Of a stretch of DNA of 64,000 nucleotides, positions 8,500 to 17,520 are shown piece by piece (position 1 is the stretch's first letter; each line of letters starts with the position of its first letter). The stretch is from Flavobacteriales bacterium (lineage in GTDB: Bacteria > Bacteroidota > Bacteroidia > NS11-12g > UBA955). The notes beneath the pieces are model-generated. The model was not told the DNA's origin. It ran no database searches and saw nothing but the letters and a program-made list of their open reading frames with translations. The DNA lies in contig CANMCY010000005.1 in assembly GCA_947496375.1 (NCBI GenBank), forward strand, positions 1-64,000, read 5' to 3'. A program made the position numbers and the translations under genes.

Positions 8500-9512
8500 G
8501 TGTTGCAACAACCTTAAAAAAACTGCTTAGTGAGCGAATCCTGATTATTGACGGTGCCATGGGTACCATGATTCAAAAACATAAACTTACCGAAGAAGAT
8601 TATCGCGGTGAACGATTCAGGGATTATGCCCATTCGCTGAAAGGCAATAATGATTTGCTGGTGCTGACACAGCCGCAAATAATTTTAGACATTCACCGTG
8701 CGTTTCTGGAGGCAGGGGCCGATATATTGGAAACCAATACCTTCAGCGCCAATGCAATTTCCATGGCAGATTATCACATGGAAAACCTGGTGTGGGAACT
8801 CAATGTAGAAGCAACCAAACTGGCCAGAAAGGCAGCGGATGAATTCAATGCCAAAAATCCGGAGAAACCCCGTTTTGTGGCCGGTTCCGTGGGGCCAACC
8901 AACCGCACGGCAAGTCTCAGTCCGGATGTGAATAATCCCGGTTACAGGGCAGTGAATTTTGAGGATTTACGTGTTGCCTACCGCGAGCAGGTGCAGGCAT
9001 TAATGGAGGCAGGATGCGATCTGCTGCTGGTGGAAACCGTATTTGATACGCTGAACTGCAAAGCAGCCCTCTTTGCGATTAACGAACTCAAAGAGGAAAT
9101 GGACTCTGATATACCGGTAATGGTAAGCGGAACCATCACAGATAATTCTGGGCGCACACTCAGCGGACAAACACCCGAGGCCTTCTGGAATTCGGTTTCT
9201 CATGGTGACATTATTTCAGTGGGTTTTAATTGTGCACTTGGGGCAGAACAGATGCGTCCCTACATCGAAGAATTGAGCCGTGTGGCCTGGATCAATGTTA
9301 GTTGCTACCCCAATGCGGGTCTGCCTAATGAATTTGGTGAATACGACGATACCCCTGAGGGAATGGCAGCTGTGCTGGAAGGATGGTGCAAGGAAGGATG
9401 GATTAATTTGGTGGGCGGCTGTTGCGGAACAACTCCGGAACATATTCAGTCAATTGCCCGCGTGGCAGCCATGTATAAACCAAGGGCCATACCTACTTTA
9501 ACATTGCCATAA
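8496..9512 (+). CDS. homocysteine S-methyltransferase module (N-terminal half of split MetH)
   Basis: Zinc-dependent homocysteine-binding (beta/alpha)8 barrel that makes methionine. It matches the N-terminal module of Met[12 protein letters not shown] (about 17-27), [23 protein letters not shown], and the three zinc cysteines in GFNCALGA (about 246) and GGCCGTT (about 308-312). It ends at 338 residues, without the folate, cobalamin and reactivation domains of full-length MetH (about 1200 residues). Bacteroidota commonly encode MetH as two proteins; the second half is not in this window. Alternative: a cobalamin-independent Mht-type enzyme, but the GERFRDY and [11 protein letters not shown] segments favour MetH. 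Confidence 0.88.
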   Translation: MSVATTLKKLLSERILIIDGAMGTMIQKHKLTEEDYRGERFRDYAHSLKGNNDLLVLTQPQIILDIHRAFLEAGADILETNTFSANAISMADYHMENLVWELNVEATKLARKAADEFNAKNPEKPRFVAGSVGPTNRTASLSPDVNNPGYRAVNFEDLRVAYREQVQALMEAGCDLLLVETVFDTLNCKAALFAINELKEEMDSDIPVMVSGTITDNSGRTLSGQTPEAFWNSVSHGDIISVGFNCALGAEQMRPYIEELSRVAWINVSCYPNAGLPNEFGEYDDTPEGMAAVLEGWCKEGWINLVGGCCGTTPEHIQSIARVAAMYKPRAIPTLTLP

Positions 9513-9545
9513 GATTAGACTGTAATTTTTTTATCGAAATGGTTG

Positions 9546-9553
9546 TATCTTTG
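9546..9553 (+). promoter_or_regulatory. -7 promoter element TATCTTTG
   Basis: Exact TAnnTTTG match 16 nt upstream of the leucine dehydrogenase ATG (9570). The -33 region is a T-run without a clean TTG. Confidence 0.6.
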
Positions 9554-9569
9554 CAAACTCATTTAAAAA

Positions 9570-10670
9570 ATGGCTGATATTCAAACCATGAATACGCCCG
9601 CTACGGTCTTTGATCTTTTTGCAGGGCTTGAATCTACTCAACACGAACAAATCGTTTTTTGTCAGGATAATGCCACGGGGCTCAAAGCCATTATTGCCAT
9701 TCACAACACGGTTCTTGGACCGGGTCTGGGTGGTACGCGCATGTGGACGTATGCCAATGAAAAAGATGCAGTGCGAGATGCGCTGCGCCTTAGCCGTGGC
9801 ATGACCTACAAGGCATCGGTAGCCGGACTCAATCTCGGAGGCGCCAAAGCAGTGCTCATCGGTGATCCTAAAACAGCCAAAAGTGAGGCGCTCATGCGTA
9901 AATTTGGTCGTTTTGTTGAAAACCTGAATGGTAAATATATTACCGCTGAGGATGTAGGAACTACCACCCGCGACATGGAATACGTGAACATGGAAACAGA
10001 CCATGTGGTAGGTTTGCCTGAAATGATGGGTGGAGGTGGAGATCCATCGCCGGTAACTGCGTTTGGTACCTACATGGGTATAAAGGCCTCTGCAAAAAAA
10101 GCATGGGGTAATGACAGTCTGAGTGGTAAGAGCGTGGCTGTTCAGGGTATTGGTAAAGTGGGTATGCATCTTTTGGAATATTTACAAAAGGAAGGTGCAA
10201 CATTGTACGTAGCCGATATCAATGAAGGTGCCCTGAAACAGGCCGCTGAAATGGGAGCCATTCCCGTTAGCGGCGACGACATGTATGATTTGAATGTAGA
10301 TGTATTCGCTCCTTGTGCTTTGGGTGCCATTCTCAATGATAACACCATCCCTCGCCTGAAGTGCCAGGTGGTGGCAGGCGCAGCCAACAACCAGCTGGAA
10401 GATGAAAAAGTTCATGGCGACATGCTCAAAGCCAAAGGCATCGTGTATGCACCCGATTTTGTAATCAATGCAGGCGGATTGATAAACGTTTACAGCGAGT
10501 ATAACGGATATGTGCGTGAGCAGGCCATGGCACAGGCAGAAAATATCTACAAGACCATTCTGGATATTTATTCCCTGGCCGATGCTCAAAATGTGAATAA
10601 CCAGCAGGCAGCTATCAAACTGGCTGAAAAGCGTATTCATGATATGATGCTGGTGAACAGCACCTATTAA
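9570..10670 (+). CDS. leucine (branched-chain amino acid) dehydrogenase
   Basis: NAD-dependent oxidative deamination of leucine, valine and isoleucine to the 2-oxo acids. At 366 residues it has the length of LeuDH rather than glutamate dehydrogenase. Motifs: GGTRMW (about 52-57), MTYKASVAGLNLGGAKAV with the catalytic Lys, TAEDVGTT, and the NAD-binding VQGIGKVGMHL. The C-terminal APDFVINAGGLINVYSEY is typical of LeuDH. It would supply iso-branched starter units for the branched fatty acids common in Bacteroidota (inference). It is about 3 kb from the paralogous glutamate dehydrogenase, with no sign of recent duplication. Confidence 0.9.
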   Translation: MADIQTMNTPATVFDLFAGLESTQHEQIVFCQDNATGLKAIIAIHNTVLGPGLGGTRMWTYANEKDAVRDALRLSRGMTYKASVAGLNLGGAKAVLIGDPKTAKSEALMRKFGRFVENLNGKYITAEDVGTTTRDMEYVNMETDHVVGLPEMMGGGGDPSPVTAFGTYMGIKASAKKAWGNDSLSGKSVAVQGIGKVGMHLLEYLQKEGATLYVADINEGALKQAAEMGAIPVSGDDMYDLNVDVFAPCALGAILNDNTIPRLKCQVVAGAANNQLEDEKVHGDMLKAKGIVYAPDFVINAGGLINVYSEYNGYVREQAMAQAENIYKTILDIYSLADAQNVNNQQAAIKLAEKRIHDMMLVNSTY

Positions 10671-10757
10671 GGTAGCAATCCTTAAATCCCCCCACTAACC
10701 TGATATTTCAGGATTTATATCTGTTTTTTCATTTAAATTGCATTAATTGCAAATAAT

Positions 10758-12224
10758 ATGAGATTATTGCGACATCCCATGCAAAATGCAGTTGTTTGCG
10801 TTTTGCTCATTGTGTTGGCAGTGGTCTTACAGGTATTATTCTGGAGACAAGCTGAATGGCCCGCCGGTGGTCAGGATAGCTGGAATCATTATCTATATGC
10901 ACGTTTTGCTCCCGGTCATCCTGAATTATTCACTGATCAGTGGGGTAAGCCATTTTTTACCCTGATTGCAGTACCCTTTGCCTATTTTGGAATAGAAGGG
11001 GTGTATGTGTTAAATATCATGTGCATGGCAGCTGGTGGATGGCTGCTGTATTTGACCGCCAGGCGACTCAATTTTAAAATGCCTTGGCTGGCCGCTTTAT
11101 TTTTCCTTTTTCAGCCCGTTGTTTTTGGTAATATTATCAGCGCACTCACAGAGCCGCTGAATGCGTTTGTACTGTGCCTGGCCATTTATTGGCTGGCTTC
11201 GCTCAGGTATATTCCTGCTGCTATCCTGGTTTCTTTGTTTCCGTTTTTTAGGTCGGAAGGGGTGATATTGTGGGCAGTTGTATTGCAGTTTTTTATAGTC
11301 CGAGCTCGCTGGAAACCCCTGATTTGGTTGTTTTCAGGTACATTGGTTTTAAGTTTAATCGGGGCGTTGGTCTCAGGTGATATATTCTGGATACTCACCC
11401 ATAATCCTTACTTTAAAGCAGAAATAGAAAATCGTTTTCAAATTGGCCATGGCGATTTCTGGCACTATCTGCATGCGCAAAGACAAATTTGGGGAGGAAT
11501 CGTCACTGCCTTGTCTGCATTAGCCCTGGTATGGCTACTCGCTCATATTGTATACCTCGTTCAGAAAAAAACTCCGGAAGAGAAGAGCCGATTTTGTTTC
11601 TGGCTGATTGCTCCTATGTTTATGGCATTTTTTCTGGCCCATTCCTGGATTTGGTATAAGGGCTCATTCGGATCACATGGATTGCTGCGCGTGTTCCTAT
11701 TGACAGCACCCCTCACGGCTTTACTGGCTCAGTATGCATCCGATAAAATTTTGACCATTGATATTAAGATCATCAAGCGGTTATACATCGCTGTTATTGT
11801 CATCCTCATAATTTCAGGGGCCTATGCCGGAAATAAAACTCCCTATCCATGGCAATCTGAGCCCACTGTGGCTGCTTTTCCCGGAGAACCACAGCTAAAT
11901 AGTGCATTAAGTTTTATTGACCAACAGGGGTTAAAAAACAAAGTGCTGGTACATCAGTTGCCCTGGCTGAATGCCCGTCTGGGTCTGGATCCATGGGCAA
12001 AACCTGAATCGGCAGAAACCTTTTATATCTGGAGCATAGACAAAAGGCCAGGCAAGGACTGGATGCCCGACAGCGCCGTAGTGCTATGGGATAATTTTCA
12101 TGCCCGTAGGGATGCCCCCATGACACTTCAGGATATTAGAAAACTGACACAGTACCGGGAGCTTAGGTATTTTCCCGCTCAGGATAGTATTTACGATGTT
12201 CGGGTATTCCTGAAAGTAAAATAA
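10758..12224 (+). CDS. multi-pass membrane protein, GT-C glycosyltransferase-like
   Basis: 488 residues with about 9-10 hydrophobic helices (first at about 10-28), then a soluble C-terminal 120 residues. An early luminal loop holds acidic residues after the first helix (GGQDSWNHYLYARFAP, about 38-53), which resembles the catalytic loop of GT-C polyprenyl-phosphate-sugar transferases, and a FFRSEG segment sits between later helices. Likely a mannosyltransferase or related enzyme using a lipid-linked sugar, but donor and acceptor are unknown. It stands alone, and the downstream convergent SDR gene ends 8 bp away. Confidence 0.6.
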   Translation: MRLLRHPMQNAVVCVLLIVLAVVLQVLFWRQAEWPAGGQDSWNHYLYARFAPGHPELFTDQWGKPFFTLIAVPFAYFGIEGVYVLNIMCMAAGGWLLYLTARRLNFKMPWLAALFFLFQPVVFGNIISALTEPLNAFVLCLAIYWLASLRYIPAAILVSLFPFFRSEGVILWAVVLQFFIVRARWKPLIWLFSGTLVLSLIGALVSGDIFWILTHNPYFKAEIENRFQIGHGDFWHYLHAQRQIWGGIVTALSALALVWLLAHIVYLVQKKTPEEKSRFCFWLIAPMFMAFFLAHSWIWYKGSFGSHGLLRVFLLTAPLTALLAQYASDKILTIDIKIIKRLYIAVIVILIISGAYAGNKTPYPWQSEPTVAAFPGEPQLNSALSFIDQQGLKNKVLVHQLPWLNARLGLDPWAKPESAETFYIWSIDKRPGKDWMPDSAVVLWDNFHARRDAPMTLQDIRKLTQYRELRYFPAQDSIYDVRVFLKVK

Positions 12225-12232
12225 ACAGGTGT

Positions 12233-13039
12233 TTAAAGTTTTAGCAAATCACGCATTTTGCGTTGAATCATCTGGGCAGCAAGTGCCGGGTTCAGGCGGT
12301 AAAGGATATCCATCCATTTTGCATCTTGGCCTATGAAAATATGGTACGCATTATTTTCAATCCCTTTCACCATAGCTTCCGCCACCTGTAGGGGTGATGT
12401 TTGGGAATAATTTTTGAGTTTAGAGGCAGGAATTTCTGGTGGTGTTACACCCGAATGCAAGGTGATTTCTGTGGAAACCGCTCCCGGAAACGCAACAGTA
12501 ACCCCAATGCCGGTTTGTTTCAGCTCAGAACGAAGTCCTTCTGAAAACAATTTAACGGCTGCTTTTGACGCACCATAAAACACTTGTCCGGGTACCGGCA
12601 CATAAGCCCCCATACTGCAAACATTCAGGATGTGTGCCTCTCTTCGAGGCAATAAATGTGGCAACATAGCCCGGGTCATATTGACCGTGCCAAAAAAATT
12701 AATATTCATCACCTTTTCGATATCCTGCATGGATATATTTTTTACTGTGGTGAAGGGTTGTATGATGCCGGCGTTGTTGATGAGCCCATCAATACAGCCA
12801 TGCTGATGAATGATTTGGTTTACCATGGCGGGCAATTTGTCTGATTGGGTTATGTCTACGGCGTGACTGGAGATTCTCACCGCTAGTGACCCTGCCTCCA
12901 TTTCGGTTTTGTGCAGTCCTTCTTCGTCCTTATCAATGCAGGCCACTCGTGCGCCTTTGTCCAGTAAATGCAAAGCCAATGCTCTGCCAATGCCATTTCC
13001 TGCGCCCGTTATGGCAATGGTTTTTTGTGCAACTATCAT
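12233..13039 (-). CDS. short-chain dehydrogenase/reductase (SDR)
   Basis: NAD(P)-dependent oxidoreductase, 268 residues, classical SDR. Cofactor motif TGAGNGIG (about 11-18), NNAGI (about 88-92), catalytic Ser in NVCSMGAY and Tyr-Lys in YGASKAAV (about 155-162). The substrate is unknown; the C-terminal region (SKLKNYSQTSPLQVAEAMVKGIE) resembles SDRs acting on hydrophobic or lipid substrates, which is weak evidence. Last gene of the minus-strand cluster running from 17471; 52 bp after the aminotransferase gene. Confidence 0.9.
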   Translation of the reverse strand: MIVAQKTIAITGAGNGIGRALALHLLDKGARVACIDKDEEGLHKTEMEAGSLAVRISSHAVDITQSDKLPAMVNQIIHQHGCIDGLINNAGIIQPFTTVKNISMQDIEKVMNINFFGTVNMTRAMLPHLLPRREAHILNVCSMGAYVPVPGQVFYGASKAAVKLFSEGLRSELKQTGIGVTVAFPGAVSTEITLHSGVTPPEIPASKLKNYSQTSPLQVAEAMVKGIENNAYHIFIGQDAKWMDILYRLNPALAAQMIQRKMRDLLKL

Positions 13040-13091
13040 GGTTGCTGCAAAGAAGTGAAGTAATAGAAAAAGAAATCCTGACTAAGGTCAA

Positions 13092-14354
13092 TCAGTGGGT
13101 TGATATTTCGTTGAGAGCGGAAACCAAAGCATCCAGGTCTTCAATGGTATTGCTTAAATGAGGCGTAATTCTGACACCTTTGATAGCGGGATGATCGATG
13201 GCAACGGTAAAAATTCTGTATTTTGAGAATAAAATGTCTGCCAGTGCTCCGGGTGTGTATCCGTCTACCGATACATTGGCAATTGCACCACAACGTTTGG
13301 GATCTTCCCAGGGCGTATTTATGCTGATTCTATTTTGATTTGCCACTTTCGATGTCCAGTATTGCATCATATACCGAAGTCGTTTTTCTTTGAGTGTACT
13401 CCCTATTTTGTGGTGAAAATCGATGGATTCGGGAATGCACTGCAGTGTTTGAATAGGCCGTGTTCCCACATGCTCAAATCGTCTGATGTTATTCATGGGC
13501 TGGGTTGTATCTCCCATCAGTGGCCATAATATTGGGATATGCTCTTTTCGCATCCACAAAAAGCCCGAACCCAGGGGGTTACAAAGCCATTTATGTAAAC
13601 TGGCTCCTACAAAATCGGCCTGAAGATCGGCTAAGCCAAATTCCAGCTGGGCCACAGCATGCGCGGAATCAACGGCTACCATGATGTTGTTTTTTTTGGC
13701 CTCCTGTGCAATTTTTGCCACCGGAATCACCTGGCCTGAAAGGTTAATCATGTGGGTGAGGTGAACCATTTTGGTTTTTCGGGTAAACAAACGTTTGTAA
13801 GCTTCGGTCACATCCTCATCGCTGTTGGGGCGAAGCGGCACCTCTGCATATTTTAGTGTGATTCCAAATCGCTTGGATGCCTGTTGGAATGCCTCGGTCA
13901 TGCTCCCATAATCCTGATTGCCGAGCACCACTTCATCTCCTTTTTTCCAAGGAAATCCCATGATGATAATATTCATGGCTTCGGTAGTGTTACGCACCAA
14001 TGCCAGCTCTTCCGCATCGCATGTTAGAAAACCGGCCAGGGCTGTTCTGGCTGATTCTATGGCTTGCTGTTGCTCTCTGCGCATGAACAGACTGGTTCGG
14101 GTATTGATGTCGTTTTCTTTGAGATGATGAAACGATAGCGTGGATGCGGGCTGGTGACTAAAATACCCATTTTCCAGATTGATGAATCCTTCAGGCCTTG
14201 AAAACAGGGCTCTCACAGCGTTCCAGTAATTTTCATCGGTTTCACCGTTCTGCAGGTGCGGTGGCATGGGCAGAGCAAGGGTGTTGAAGAATGATGGGAT
14301 TAGGGCAGTTCCGGACAGCGCCACTGAACCAGAGATGAAATCGCGACGGTGCAT
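13092..14354 (-). CDS. exported PLP-dependent class V aminotransferase (isopenicillin-N-epimerase-like)
   Basis: 420 residues. The N-terminus MHRRDFISGSVALSGTALIP has a twin-arginine motif (RRDFI) and a hydrophobic stretch, so the folded PLP enzyme is probably exported by Tat. Core motifs: RNTTEAMNIII, GDEVVLGNQDYGS, VDSAHAVAQLEF (Asp binding the PLP nitrogen) and SLHKWL with the Schiff-base Lys near residue 253. Relatives include cysteine desulfurase-like proteins and isopenicillin N epimerase. No catalytic Cys loop of a desulfurase was seen, so epimerase or lyase chemistry on an amino acid or peptide is more likely. Substrate unknown. Confidence 0.85.
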   Translation of the reverse strand: MHRRDFISGSVALSGTALIPSFFNTLALPMPPHLQNGETDENYWNAVRALFSRPEGFINLENGYFSHQPASTLSFHHLKENDINTRTSLFMRREQQQAIESARTALAGFLTCDAEELALVRNTTEAMNIIIMGFPWKKGDEVVLGNQDYGSMTEAFQQASKRFGITLKYAEVPLRPNSDEDVTEAYKRLFTRKTKMVHLTHMINLSGQVIPVAKIAQEAKKNNIMVAVDSAHAVAQLEFGLADLQADFVGASLHKWLCNPLGSGFLWMRKEHIPILWPLMGDTTQPMNNIRRFEHVGTRPIQTLQCIPESIDFHHKIGSTLKEKRLRYMMQYWTSKVANQNRISINTPWEDPKRCGAIANVSVDGYTPGALADILFSKYRIFTVAIDHPAIKGVRITPHLSNTIEDLDALVSALNEISTH

Positions 14355-14381
14355 GTCGCAATTTAGCCATTGACCTGTGAA

Positions 14382-15143
14382 TTAAATCATATCCTTAGGC
14401 AAATTTTCTTCGCCGGGTTTGTAATGCTCCCTGAGTTCGGCCGGTGATTGCGTTTTACGATGCATGCGCATCTGAAGCAAATCTACCAGGAATGAAAATG
14501 CCATGGCGAAATAAATATATCCCTTAGGGATTTCAAGACCCCAGCCCTCGGCAATGAGGGAAAAGCCAATCAGCAATAAAAACGCCAGCGCCAGCATCTT
14601 AAATGCGGGGTGTTTATTGACAAAATTACTGATAGGGCTTGCGGCAAACAGCATCATCACTACAGAGAAAATAACGGCAACATACATTACCCATAATTCT
14701 TTAACCATGCCAATGGCGGTGATAATGGAATCAATGGAAAATACCAGATCCATGATGAGAATCTGAAAAATAACCGAGCTTAAACCGGCTTTTTTTATTT
14801 TTGAAGAAACATCGCCTGATTCGCCTTCTGTTTTGTGGTAAATTTCAGCAACACTTTTGTACAGCAGAAATAATCCCCCGGAAATCAAAATTAAATCTTT
14901 GCCTGTGAAACCTTTTCCCATCAGGGAAAAGAGCGGTTCTTTCAGTTGCATAATCAGCGAAATGATGCCCAGTAATGCCAATCTTAGGATTCCGGCCAGT
15001 ATCAGACCGATTCGCCTTGCTTTTCTTTGCTGCTCTTTTGGCAGTTTTGATGCAAGAATGGAAATGAAAATGACATTATCTATACCCAATACTGCTTCCA
15101 GCAACACTAGGGTAAAAATGGAAAGGATTATTTCAAGTTCCAT
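14382..15143 (-). CDS. TerC-family integral membrane protein
   Basis: 253 residues, about seven membrane helices. Two repeated signatures with intramembrane Asp: LLEAVLGIDNVIFISIL (about 15-31) and LIMDLVFSIDSIITAIG (about 130-146). TerC proteins are linked to tellurite resistance and, in several bacteria, to manganese export or metallation of exported proteins. The polar C-terminus (TQSPAELREHYKPGEENLP) is cytoplasmic or regulatory. Only 4 bp after the recJ stop codon and 27 bp before the Tat-type aminotransferase gene, so co-transcribed with both. Confidence 0.9.
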   Translation of the reverse strand: MELEIILSIFTLVLLEAVLGIDNVIFISILASKLPKEQQRKARRIGLILAGILRLALLGIISLIMQLKEPLFSLMGKGFTGKDLILISGGLFLLYKSVAEIYHKTEGESGDVSSKIKKAGLSSVIFQILIMDLVFSIDSIITAIGMVKELWVMYVAVIFSVVMMLFAASPISNFVNKHPAFKMLALAFLLLIGFSLIAEGWGLEIPKGYIYFAMAFSFLVDLLQMRMHRKTQSPAELREHYKPGEENLPKDMI

Positions 15144-15147
15144 GCAT

Positions 15148-16845
15148 TCAGGACTTAATGTCTTTTAATTTCAACTGAAGATTGGTTCTGCCGTTGAAGG
15201 TGTTTTCTTCTATGCAGTAGCAGGCATGAAAAGTTTGTCTGTTGCTTACTGCATGGATGTGATGACTCATTCCAAAACCAATACTGTCAAGTCCCGCGGA
15301 ATGCTGGTGAACCATCATTTTTAGATGCTTATCCTTTAGTACCCGGGCAGAACTGTTGGAATTCAGGTTGTCACTTCTGAAAACCGGTATCATATTTCCA
15401 GGGCCAAATGGGGCCATCTGATCAATGATGTTTAGCATTTTGGGGTTAATGTCGTTAAGCGAAATCTGAAGGTCGTATTCTATTTCCGGAAGCGTGGGAA
15501 CGCCATCAGCTTTTTGTTTCACCACATCTTCAAACCGCTTTGCAAAGACTTCAAAATTCTCAGTCCGTATGGATAGTCCGGCCGCATACTTATGGCCTCC
15601 GTATTGTTCCACCACATCGCTGCAGGCGCCTATGGCTTCGTGAATGTCAAAATCCTTCACGCTGCGGGCGGAACCGGTGAGCATGCCATCGTTTTCAGAA
15701 AATACGATGGTTGGTTTGTAAAATTGCTCTACCAGGCGGCTGGCAACAATCCCAATAACTCCCTTATGCCATTGGTTCCCAAACAGTACGGTACTCTTTT
15801 TGGCCAGTAATTCTGCACTGTTTTCCACCAGAGATATGGCTTCCCGTGTGATGTCGTTGTCCAGTTCCTTACGCTCATGGTTGCGTTCCTGAAGCACTTT
15901 GGCCAGTTTTCTGGCGGTGTTAAAATCTTTTTCAATCAGCACTGCCACTGCAGCTTAGGCATCGGCAATACGACCGGCGGCATTAATACGCGGGCCGATT
16001 CCGAATACGATATCAGAAATGGATAGTGAGCTTTTTTGCTGATATCCCTCCAGAAGTGCCTGAATTCCCAAAGAGGGATTTTCGTTTATCTTTTTTAGCC
16101 CAAAATAGGCAAGGGTGCGGTTCTCTCCCCGAATGTCTACCAAATCACTGGCTATGCTAACCGCCACCATGTCAATATATTCCATGATGCTATCCAGTGG
16201 CAGGTCGTGTTTTTCGGCAAATGCCTGTATCAGCTTGAATCCAATGCCGGCACCCGATAACTCTTTGTATGGATATTCACAATCCTTCCTTTTGGGGTTG
16301 AGCACCGCGGCGGCATTCGGAATGGTACTACCGGGCAGGTGGTGATCGCAAATAATGAAATCTACACCCTTGGTGTTTGCATAGTCAATCAGGTCATTGG
16401 ATCGAATTCCGCAATCAAGGGCGATGATTAGTCCAAATCCGTTATCTGCCGCATAATCAATTCCCATTTTACTAATGCCGTAACCCTCCCGATATCTGTC
16501 GGGTATATAGTAATCGATTTCACCGGTATGCCGATTTCTGAGAAAGCTGTATACAATGCTGACGGCAGTAGTGCCATCCACATCATAATCTCCAAAAACC
16601 ATGATTTTTTCGGCATGGGTGATGGCTTTGTCAATGCGTGCAATCGCTTTTTCCATGTCCCGCATGAGAAAAGGGTCGTGTAGATCTTCGATTTTTGGAC
16701 GAAAGAATTTTTCCGCCTGCTGATAAGTTTCAATGCCTCGCTGTACAAGAATTGTGGCCAGGTAGGGATGAACGTTTATTTCCTGGGAAAGACGTGCAAC
16801 TTTTTCTTCGGGGGGGAGGGGTTTTGCACGCCAGACGAATTCCAT
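15148..16845 (-). pseudogene. recJ: recJ, single-strand DNA exonuclease, interrupted by one in-frame TAA
   Basis: RecJ degrades single-stranded DNA 5'-3' in recombination and mismatch repair. The first 296 codons (from ATG 16845) carry the DHH domain: GDYDVDGTTA, DCGIRSNDLI, CDHHLPG and GPRINAAGRIADA. Then TAA (15955-15957) interrupts the frame, which continues without a shift into VLIEKDFNTARKLA, HKGVIGIVASR, TGSARS and the DHHA1 motif GGHKYAAG to the stop at 15148. Together about 564 residues, the normal RecJ length. Aligned to family consensus from memory, the stop replaces exactly one residue; AAA (Lys) to TAA is the simplest origin. A GTG at 15946-15948 could restart the second half. Could be a true nonsense mutation, a sequencing error, or a split two-protein RecJ. 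Confidence 0.88.
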
Positions 16846-16922
16846 AATCTGCAAAAATCGTAAATTTTAGCGAGGGTAAAAAATAAATCGATGATAATGT
16901 GCAGAAAGCCGATGATAATGCG

Positions 16923-17471
16923 TTAAGGCAATGGCCTGAATTCGGGTTCTGCAGGAAATTCCTGAGGGTCAGCCAGTGGACATCGCATCCAGCAAACATC
17001 TATCCATTCGCCATTTTTCCAACCGGCTTTTTTATGAACGCCCTGTACCTCAAAACCACAGGATTTGTGCAGTTGGATGCTGTTTTCATTGGGCATTCCT
17101 ATCAATGCAAAAGCATGGGTGAAATTTCGTTGAGTGAGGGTGTTGAGGAGGGTGCTATACAGTTTTTTACCATATCCTTTTCCCGTGAAATCCTTTGCCA
17201 GATAAATGGATGTTTCCACCGCCCACCTATATGCCGCACGCTCCCTGTGGGCACAGGCGTATGCGTATCCTGCTACTGTATGGTTTTGCTCCAGAATATA
17301 AAAAGGGAACCGCGCTGCTATTGCGTCTAATCTTGCGCCGAATTCATCCATATTGGGTACAACCGTTTCAAAAGTGTAGGGCCCGTTTAGAATGTAGTAC
17401 TGATAAATCTCCCGGATGAGCACAACATCTTCAGTCCTGTAAGCGCGTATGGTCAAGAGGTCCTCGGGCAT
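16923..17471 (-). CDS. GNAT N-acetyltransferase (phosphinothricin acetyltransferase-like)
   Basis: 182 residues. It transfers acetyl from acetyl-CoA to an amine, as in the Pat/YwnH/MddA group (typical substrates are phosphinothricin-like or methionine-derivative amines). Signatures: LTIRAYRTEDVVLIREIYQYY at the start, FETVVPNMDEF, VAGYAYACAHRERAAYRW, and the CoA-binding loop GKGYGKKLY (about 97-105), followed by ALIGMPNENSIQLHKSCGF, diagnostic of this subfamily. ATG at 17471, first gene of the minus-strand cluster that includes recJ; 49 bp from the divergent T9SS gene. Confidence 0.9.
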   Translation of the reverse strand: MPEDLLTIRAYRTEDVVLIREIYQYYILNGPYTFETVVPNMDEFGARLDAIAARFPFYILEQNHTVAGYAYACAHRERAAYRWAVETSIYLAKDFTGKGYGKKLYSTLLNTLTQRNFTHAFALIGMPNENSIQLHKSCGFEVQGVHKKAGWKNGEWIDVCWMRCPLADPQEFPAEPEFRPLP

Positions 17472-17479
17472 CGATTAAT

Positions 17480-17510
17480 TTGTAAATCTGATGCAAATTT
17501 CGTATATTTG
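17480..17510 (+). promoter_or_regulatory. Bacteroidota sigma-A promoter
   Basis: TTG at 17480-17482, 20-nt spacer, TATATTTG at 17503-17510. An ATG at 17512 lies directly after the -7 box and would not be transcribed. This fixes the start of the next gene at the second ATG, 17521. Confidence 0.8.
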
Positions 17511-17520
17511 AATGATAGAC

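Noticed and set aside
5170-10670. Recent duplication of glutamate and leucine dehydrogenase
   Set aside because: The two belong to the same superfamily but differ in length and motifs; no DNA-level similarity is seen.
10671-10757. Terminator after leucine dehydrogenase
   Set aside because: Only a 5-bp stem (cctga/tcagg) is present, without a useful T-run at the right distance.
15148-16845. Frameshift in recJ
   Set aside because: The frame is identical on both sides of TAA 15955-15957, so it is a nonsense codon rather than an indel.
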